Of a stretch of 64,000 bases of DNA, positions 59,082 to 64,000 are shown in pieces. The DNA comes from Xylanibacter brevis ATCC 19188. Lineage in GTDB: Bacteria; Bacteroidota; Bacteroidia; Bacteroidales; Bacteroidaceae. The stretch is from positions 124,001 to 188,000 of the forward strand of contig NZ_JHXM01000002.1 in the NCBI RefSeq assembly GCF_000621725.1, written 5' to 3'. The notes beneath the pieces were generated by a model. That model was not told where the DNA came from and ran no database searches. It was given only the letters and a program-made list of their open reading frames with translations. Position numbers and translations under genes: made by a program. The first letter of the stretch is position 1. Each line of letters begins with the position of its first letter.

Positions 59082-59351
59082 ATGAAAACAAAACATATCC
59101 TCTATGAGACTACAGGCACTTGTTCAAAACTGATTGACGTCACTGCCGACGAGCACGATATCATCCAGCAGGTATTCTTTGTGGGCGGATGCAATGGCAA
59201 CCTGCAGGGCGTCAGCAAGTTGGTCATCGGTCAGCATATCGACGACGTCATCGGCAAACTCAATGGCATCCACTGCGGTGTGCGCAGCACCTCGTGTCCC
59301 GATCAGCTCTGCCGAGCTCTCGAGCAGTTGAAGGCTGCGCCGTTGGTGTAA
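59082..59351 (+). CDS. TSCPD-domain protein (TIGR03905-like)
   Basis: An 89-residue protein of the small TSCPD family: YETTGTCSKLIDV, FVGGCNGNLQGVSKL and RSTSCPDQLCRAL, with cysteines 14, 37, 65, 72 and 77. The TSCPD domain also occurs at the end of some ribonucleotide reductases, where it may bind zinc. The function of the stand-alone form is not known. A copy of the GC-rich palindrome follows 22 bases after its stop. Confidence 0.85.
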   Translation: MKTKHILYETTGTCSKLIDVTADEHDIIQQVFFVGGCNGNLQGVSKLVIGQHIDDVIGKLNGIHCGVRSTSCPDQLCRALEQLKAAPLV

Positions 59352-59373
59352 GAAAAAAGACTCACCCCCAGAA

Positions 59374-59412
59374 GCCTCACCCCCAACCCCTCTCCGACGG
59401 GAGAGGGGAGTC
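59374..59412. repeat. GC-rich palindromic repeat downstream of the TSCPD gene
   Basis: GCCTCACCCCCAACCCC then TCTCCGACGGGAGAGGGGAG: same type as the vsr copy. It may terminate transcription of the TSCPD gene. Confidence 0.75.
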
Positions 59413-59423
59413 ATTACATTTTT

Positions 59424-59753
59424 AAAGCGCCACTTTTGAGTCCTGACATGGGCGCTTTTGTGTCCTTAAAGTGACGCTTTAATACCCTTATATAGGCGCT
59501 TTTACACCCTCATATTGGCGCTTTCAATGTGTCATTCCGTAAGTATTGATTTTCATCCAGGGGCTAAAATACTCCATTCCAGCCCCTGGATAATCTCATT
59601 CTAGCCCCTGTATTGACTCAATCTAGCCCCTGTATCGCTCCATTCCAGCCCCTAGATGCGACTCAAAAGTGCCACTTTTGCAAGTCAAAACTGCCACTAT
59701 TGCACATCAATACTGCCACTATTGCTATGCAAAAGTGCCACTATTGTTATGTG
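59424..59753. repeat. 22-bp-period array C, 15 units
   Basis: Fifteen units of exactly 22 bp. Units 1-5 carry GGCGCTTTT-type words (first AAGCGCCACTTTTGAG), unit 6 is diverged, units 7-11 carry CCAGCCCCTGGAT or TCTAGCCCCTGTAT, units 12-15 AAGTGCCACTTTTGC or ACTGCCACTATTGC. The third block repeats the palindrome AAAAGTGCCACTTTT. Confidence 0.9.
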
Positions 59754-59810
59754 TTGATGTTCTATTCTCTGCGTAAAATGAATAACAAAAAATAAAAAGA
59801 ATAGCAAAAA

Positions 59811-59842
59811 TTTGGAACTTATAGAAATTGTTCCTATCTTTG
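59811..59842 (+). promoter_or_regulatory. Promoter of the small RNA
   Basis: TTTG (59811-59814), 20 bp, TATCTTTG (59835-59842): full consensus, 57 bp after array C. Confidence 0.75.
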
Positions 59843-59846
59843 CAAC

Positions 59847-59950
59847 GTCAAAAGTTTCCTCTTTTGACTATCCGGTAAATCCGAGAGGAGCAAGCCTTTA
59901 TCGACACTACTCCATAAAAAAAGAGTTGCATTGATGTGCAACTCTTTTTT
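59847..59950 (+). ncRNA. Small non-coding RNA, about 100 bases
   Basis: It starts with a perfect hairpin (GTCAAAAG / CTTTTGAC, six-base loop), has a middle part TATCCGGTAAATCCGAGAGGAGC, and ends in a perfect 14-bp Rho-independent terminator (AAAAAAGAGTTGCA / TGCAACTCTTTTTT). There is no start codon in a usable frame. TCCTCT in the first loop can also pair with AGAGGA, an alternative fold. I do not recognise the family. Confidence 0.75.
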
Positions 59951-60035
59951 GTCATATATCCTACGAAAAGTAACTGTAAATGCAAGTTCAAAGATAGGAC
60001 AATTATCTTAAAGTGCCAAATTCCGTAGATGATTT

Positions 60036-61190
60036 TTACTTGGATCCGGATGGAAAGTGATATTCCACGAAAGCTTCCATGGCTTCGTAGCAGGCAAGGC
60101 CCAGTTCGTCGTAGCGGCGGGCGGTGTCACGGTTGCGGTCTTCGGCACGCTGCCAGAACAGGCGCTCGTCGTTGCCCAGGAAAGGCGCACTCTCCATCTG
60201 ACTCTGATGGCGCAGAATGGCATTGCGCTTCTCACGCAGCTCCTCAGGCGACATGGGCACGCACATCTCGATGTCGGCCACATCCCATTCTGCCCAAGCT
60301 CCGCGATACATCCAGATGCGACAGTCGTTGAGCCATGCGGCTCCCGCCTGTCTTTCCTGATCGATGGCTGCTAAGACCACATCGGTACACTTGCGGTGTG
60401 TACCATGAGGGTCGGCAAGGTCGGCAGCAACATAGATTTGATGAGGCTTAATGTCGGCAATGAGCTTCTGTACGATGTGCACGTCGCGCTCGGTGACGGG
60501 CAGCTTTTCTATCTTTCCACTCTCATAGAAAGGCAAGTCGAGAAAGTGCGTGTGGTCCTTGGTGATGCCGTTGTAGCCACACGCATTGCGTGCCTCGCCA
60601 CGGCGGATAAGCTTCTTGACGGTGAGCACTTCCGCTGTGTCAAGGTCGCCCTCCTTCTTTTGTTTGATGTAGCCCATGATGTCGCGGTAGCGGTTCGTGA
60701 TGACCTCGTCGGCACTATTGGCGAAGAGCTTGTTGAAACCGTTGATGAAGTGCATGTAGAGCCGCACCTCTTCATCGGCTACGGCGATGTTGCCGCTGGT
60801 CTCATAGGCTATGTGTACGTCGTGGTTCTGCTGTATGAGTCGGCGAATGGTGCCACCCATCGAGATGACATCATCGTCGGGATGAGGCGAGAACACAATG
60901 ACGCGCTTGGGGTAGGGCAGCGCACGCTCAGGACGAGTGCTGTCGTCGGCATTAGGCTTTCCGCCAGGCCAACCCGTGATGGTGTGCTGCAGCTCGTTGA
61001 ACACGGCGATGTTCACCAGTCCGGCCTGTCCGTCGAACTGTTGCACAAGGTGTCCCAGCCCGTTGTCCTCATAGTCTTTTGTAGAGAGCTTCAGCAATGG
61101 TTTTCCAACCTTTCCGCACAGCTCAATGACTGCCCGACGCAACGAGTGGTCAGGCATCTGAATAGTAGTAGTTAGGTTTAGATTCAACAT
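60036..61190 (-). CDS. PIG-L (LmbE) deacetylase with remnant linker of the NagB fusion
   Basis: A 384-residue protein. The PIG-L part starts near residue 96 with FSPHPDDDVISMGG (zinc ligands) and has DPHGTHRKC later; such enzymes remove N-acetyl groups from amino sugars. The first 95 residues (ELQHTITGWPGGKPNADD) match the linker that joins NagB and PIG-L in the long Bacteroidales glucosamine-6-phosphate deaminase fusions. The NagB domain is missing, and there is no room for it: the next gene ends 12 bases upstream. Either a partial gene loss or a specialised form. Confidence 0.85.
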   Translation of the reverse strand: MLNLNLTTTIQMPDHSLRRAVIELCGKVGKPLLKLSTKDYEDNGLGHLVQQFDGQAGLVNIAVFNELQHTITGWPGGKPNADDSTRPERALPYPKRVIVFSPHPDDDVISMGGTIRRLIQQNHDVHIAYETSGNIAVADEEVRLYMHFINGFNKLFANSADEVITNRYRDIMGYIKQKKEGDLDTAEVLTVKKLIRRGEARNACGYNGITKDHTHFLDLPFYESGKIEKLPVTERDVHIVQKLIADIKPHQIYVAADLADPHGTHRKCTDVVLAAIDQERQAGAAWLNDCRIWMYRGAWAEWDVADIEMCVPMSPEELREKRNAILRHQSQMESAPFLGNDERLFWQRAEDRNRDTARRYDELGLACYEAMEAFVEYHFPSGSK

Positions 61191-61202
61191 AGGAGCATAT
61201 TG

Positions 61203-64000
61203 TTAGGTTCTATCAGGCAGCATAGCCAGTCCTTGTTGCTTCTTGCCGTCCATCATGATCTTGAGCGGACGGTCAAAGCGCACGTGGCGTACGTATTCGG
61301 TCTCTTCGACGGCAGGCATGGCGTCGAGGATGTCTGTTTGCAGCACACCATCGCCTGTGTAGGTGTTGATGGTGAAGTAGCCCACACCAAAAGAGGTGAG
61401 GTTCTGGAAAAAGTGAGTGCCCTGCGAAGGGTCCACATGATAGTTCTTCAGACCAGCCTCCACGATGACGCGGGCTGCCGAGATGTGAGGCCACTTCACG
61501 GGGATGCCCAGCCAGTAGTCGCTGGAGCCCCAGCGGCCTGGACCAATCAGAATGTAGTTCTTGCCTTCATCCAGAAACTTGCGGTTGATCTTCTCAATGT
61601 CGCAAGCAATCATCGGGTTGTTGGAAGCCGTGAAGTTCTCGTCGGTCTTCACATAGACAACATCGACCACATCTTCGGAGATGCCGTGTCCCAACGAGTT
61701 GTGCGAGCGCATGAGGCACTGCTCGTCGGAAATCTTCTGCAGATCCTCGTCGAGCACCTGCTTAGAGTCAACGATAGGACGAATCTGAAGCAGATAGAAC
61801 GAACCAGTAGCACCGCCCGAAGGGTTGGTGGAAGTGGTGTCCAGATTGCAAGCAAACTCAATCTCTACGGGGCGACGCATCTCCTCGGCACCGAACTTCT
61901 GAGCCAGTTGCAGAATCTCGGGCAGGGGGAATACACCCTGCTGCAGCACACCGTCGAAGGTGATGACCTTGCGTCCGCCCTCGTAGATGCCGGGACGGAT
62001 GATCTGGTCCATAGGGTCGAACGTAGAAGCGATGTAGCGCAGCGAGCCATCCTGATCGGCCTGTTTCACGCGCAGGCTCTTGATGTTGAATCCGTCGTCG
62101 ACCTTGAAGTCGGTGCCTACGTGCGACATGTCGAGCGCATAGAAGCGTGTCTGCGTGTCGCGTAGCGCCGTCTCCATCTCGCTGGTCTGCAGAATCTGGT
62201 GCGGATGATAGGGCGATACACGCAGCGTCTGTCCGCCATCCACGATGTATTTTCCCAGTCCCAGCGCCAGTGAAGCAATGCCCTCTTCGGCCGTCTCGTC
62301 GCCAATGGGGTAGTAGTTCAGCGAGCGCAGCACACCTGAGAAGGTGGGGTAGTAGAGATCGCCATACTGTTGGCCCACCACCTCCTGGATGATGACTGCC
62401 ATCTTTTCCTGGTCGATGACGTTCTGCGTGGCCGTCATGTAGGCTTTCGAGTCGCGATAGTAAACCGAGGCATAGACACTCTTAATGGCGCATGCCAGCA
62501 TGCTCAGCATCTCGTACTTGTCGTCGAGCCAGGGAATCATATAGGTGGAATAGATACCAGCGAAAGGCTGATAGTGAGAGTCTTCGAGTAGCGATGACGA
62601 ACGGATGGCGATAGGCTTCTTGATGGCTTCGAAGAAGATGAAGAAGTCCTCTATCAGTGCATCGGGCAACTGCGCCTTCAGGAAGTGTTGAAGGATGACA
62701 TCGTCGGGGGCATCGCTCAGGGCAATGCTCCACAGGTTGTTGGAGTCCATGAACTCGTCGAAGAAGTCGGTGCAGAGCACCACCGTCTTCGGAATCTGTA
62801 CAGGCGCATTCTCGAACTTGTTGAGCTCGGGGTGGCGCTTGATAATATTGTCGAGAAAAGCCAAACCACGACCTTTTCCGCCCAGCGAACCATCGCCGAT
62901 GCGGGCAAAGTGGGCATAGCGGTCGAACTTAGCACGGTCGAAGACGGCCACCACGCCAATGTTCTTCATCTTACGATATTGCACAATGGCATCGAAGATG
63001 ATCTGACGGTGGGCATCCACATCCTGAAGCTTATGCCAGGTGACGTGCTTCAGAAACTGCGATACGGGGAAGATGGCACGTGCACACAGCCAGCGGCTCA
63101 TGTGGTTGCGGCGTATGTGGTGCATCAGCGAGTCGTGAGGAATCTTGAAGATGTTGTCCTGCAACTCCTTCAGTGAGCGCACGCGCATCACCTCCTCTTT
63201 GGTCTCGGGGTCGCGGAAGATGAAGTCGCCAAAGCCCAGATGTTCCTCCAGCAGATTGCGTAGATCCACATTGAACTTCTTAGAGTTCTTGTCTATGAAG
63301 TCATAGCCCTCGGCCTCAGCCTTCTGCTTGTTGACGGTCTCTGAGCTCTGCAGAATCAATGGCACGAACTCGTCGTGCTTGCGAATCTCGCGAAACAGTT
63401 TCAGTCCGGCCTCGGGGTCGCCCTCTTCCATGTGCGACAGGCGATTCACCGATGCCTTCATGGGGAAGCGCGTGTCGCTGATCACGCCCTGCACGTTGTC
63501 CTTGTACTTCAGGTAGAAAGACATGGCCTCCTCGTAGTTGGTGGCCAGCACCACCTTGGGGCGTCCGCGCTTGCGCTGGGCTGCAGCGTGGGGGTTCAGC
63601 GCCTCGGTCGAGAAACGCTTGCTCTGTGCCAGGATATAGTTGTAGAGGTTGGGCAGGATAGACGAGTAGAAACGAATATTGTCCTCCACCAGCAGAATCA
63701 TCTGCACATCGGCCTCGCGGATGTCGTGGTCAATGTTCATCTGGTCCTCAATCAGTTTGATGATGGAGAGGATGAGGTTGGTGTTGCCCAACCAGCAGAA
63801 CACGTAGTCGAAGATAGACATATCCTCATCCTGCATGCGGCGTGTGATGCCGTGTGAGAAAGGCGTCAGCACCACGCAAGGAATCTGCGGGTGAACCTGT
63901 TTCACCTCGCGAGCCACGGTGAAGGCATCGTTGTCGGCATTACCAGGCATGCAAATCACCAGGTCGATGTCGGTGGTCTTCAGCACCTCGTTGGCCTCTT
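61203..64000 (-). CDS. PEP synthase-like protein with receiver-like N-terminus, 5' end cut off
   Basis: At least 932 residues; the frame is open to the right edge. The N-terminal 250 residues contain receiver-like folds (MILLVEDNIRFYSSILPNLYNY near residue 97, then VQGVISDTRFP). The centre is a PEP/pyruvate-binding ATP-grasp domain (GSLGGKGRGLAFLD, AIRSSSLLEDS, GRKVITFDG, LQIRPIVDSKQ). The phospho-histidine and PEP domains of true PEP synthase are absent, so it is probably a sensor or transferase rather than a PEP synthase. It lies 12 bases upstream of the PIG-L gene in one operon. Confidence 0.8.
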   Translation of the reverse strand, partial: EANEVLKTTDIDLVICMPGNADNDAFTVAREVKQVHPQIPCVVLTPFSHGITRRMQDEDMSIFDYVFCWLGNTNLILSIIKLIEDQMNIDHDIREADVQMILLVEDNIRFYSSILPNLYNYILAQSKRFSTEALNPHAAAQRKRGRPKVVLATNYEEAMSFYLKYKDNVQGVISDTRFPMKASVNRLSHMEEGDPEAGLKLFREIRKHDEFVPLILQSSETVNKQKAEAEGYDFIDKNSKKFNVDLRNLLEEHLGFGDFIFRDPETKEEVMRVRSLKELQDNIFKIPHDSLMHHIRRNHMSRWLCARAIFPVSQFLKHVTWHKLQDVDAHRQIIFDAIVQYRKMKNIGVVAVFDRAKFDRYAHFARIGDGSLGGKGRGLAFLDNIIKRHPELNKFENAPVQIPKTVVLCTDFFDEFMDSNNLWSIALSDAPDDVILQHFLKAQLPDALIEDFFIFFEAIKKPIAIRSSSLLEDSHYQPFAGIYSTYMIPWLDDKYEMLSMLACAIKSVYASVYYRDSKAYMTATQNVIDQEKMAVIIQEVVGQQYGDLYYPTFSGVLRSLNYYPIGDETAEEGIASLALGLGKYIVDGGQTLRVSPYHPHQILQTSEMETALRDTQTRFYALDMSHVGTDFKVDDGFNIKSLRVKQADQDGSLRYIASTFDPMDQIIRPGIYEGGRKVITFDGVLQQGVFPLPEILQLAQKFGAEEMRRPVEIEFACNLDTTSTNPSGGATGSFYLLQIRPIVDSKQVLDEDLQKISDEQCLMRSHNSLGHGISEDVVDVVYVKTDENFTASNNPMIACDIEKINRKFLDEGKNYILIGPGRWGSSDYWLGIPVKWPHISAARVIVEAGLKNYHVDPSQGTHFFQNLTSFGVGYFTINTYTGDGVLQTDILDAMPAVEETEYVRHVRFDRPLKIMMDGKKQQGLAMLPDRT

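Noticed and set aside
61200..62165. 321-residue plus-strand frame opposite the PEP-synthase-like gene
   Set aside because: Antisense shadow; the minus-strand frame has continuous conserved ATP-grasp motifs.
1..64000. tRNA, rRNA, transposase and integrase genes
   Set aside because: Scanned by eye for T-loop patterns (GGTTCGA) and for DDE or tyrosine recombinase motifs; none was convincing, so the defence island shows no visible integration machinery.

Overview
The window reads as a chromosome segment of a Bacteroidales bacterium, most likely Prevotella in the broad sense. Nearly every transcription unit starts at a Bacteroidetes-type promoter (TTTG or ATTG about 19-20 bp upstream of TAnnTTTG), Shine-Dalgarno sites are rare, and the gene content fits: a C5-pathway heme operon, IorAB with PaaK, an ADP-forming acyl-CoA synthetase, a PIG-L protein related to the NagB fusion, and lipoproteins with short lipoboxes. 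No rRNA, tRNA or CRISPR array was seen. Species assignment is inference.

Layout. 1-2.4 kb: lipoprotein, NhaC-type antiporter and cysteine desulfidase operon (last gene cut by the window edge). 2.7-8.3 kb: heme operon hemE, hemA-hemC fusion, hemD, hemB, hemL and a small membrane protein. 8.5-9.3 kb: tcdA. 9.3-21.6 kb: a visibly AT-rich defence island with two different cytosine-5 methyltransferases, a small protein, a Z1-type helicase, a GHKL/MORC-type ATPase, two uncharacterised proteins, a PD-(D/E)XK nuclease fused to a LexA/UmuD-like S24 domain, an XRE regulator and Vsr. This gene set matches the MORC-Z1 restriction-type neighbourhoods known from comparative genomics. It is preceded by a strong promoter and a heavily folded RNA of several hundred nucleotides. 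21.9-27.1 kb: sulfur amino acid PLP enzymes (MalY/PatB type, Cys/Met lyase, MetY) with a LuxR-type regulator and a divergent Lrp regulator. 27.3-30.7 kb: an esterase-like protein, an AGCS symporter, and queE/queD. 30.9-41.5 kb: an aryl-pyruvate fermentation cluster (ACT protein, two PaaK ligases, ADP-forming acyl-CoA synthetase, aminotransferase, a kinase-like sensor, IorB and IorA). 41.6-45 kb: HAD hydrolase and metG. 45-53.4 kb: surface glycan genes. 53.4-58.9 kb: era, der, lipoprotein, yicC, DUF559, gmk, nadD. 59-64 kb: TSCPD protein, a small RNA, PIG-L deacetylase, and a large PEP-synthase-like protein cut by the right edge.

The most unusual signal is not a gene. Three intergenic regions (21604-21823, 42409-42694, 59424-59753) hold arrays of 10, 13 and 15 units that keep a strict 22-bp period without a single phase slip, although the unit sequence changes in blocks. 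Core words such as TCTAGCCCCTAGA and AGTGCCACTTTTGC recur between loci. Two of the three arrays lie just upstream of promoters for structured non-coding RNAs. I know of no described element with this grammar.

A second theme is palindromic DNA inside reading frames. A GC-rich palindrome family occurs in vsr, nadD, gmk and a DUF559 gene and at the yicC stop codon, and a different long palindrome is translated in the middle of the acyl-CoA synthetase. Further oddities are a HemA-HemC fusion without the HemC cofactor-cysteine domain, a histidine-kinase-like protein with alanine at the phospho-acceptor position, and a PIG-L protein that has lost the NagB domain it is usually fused to.
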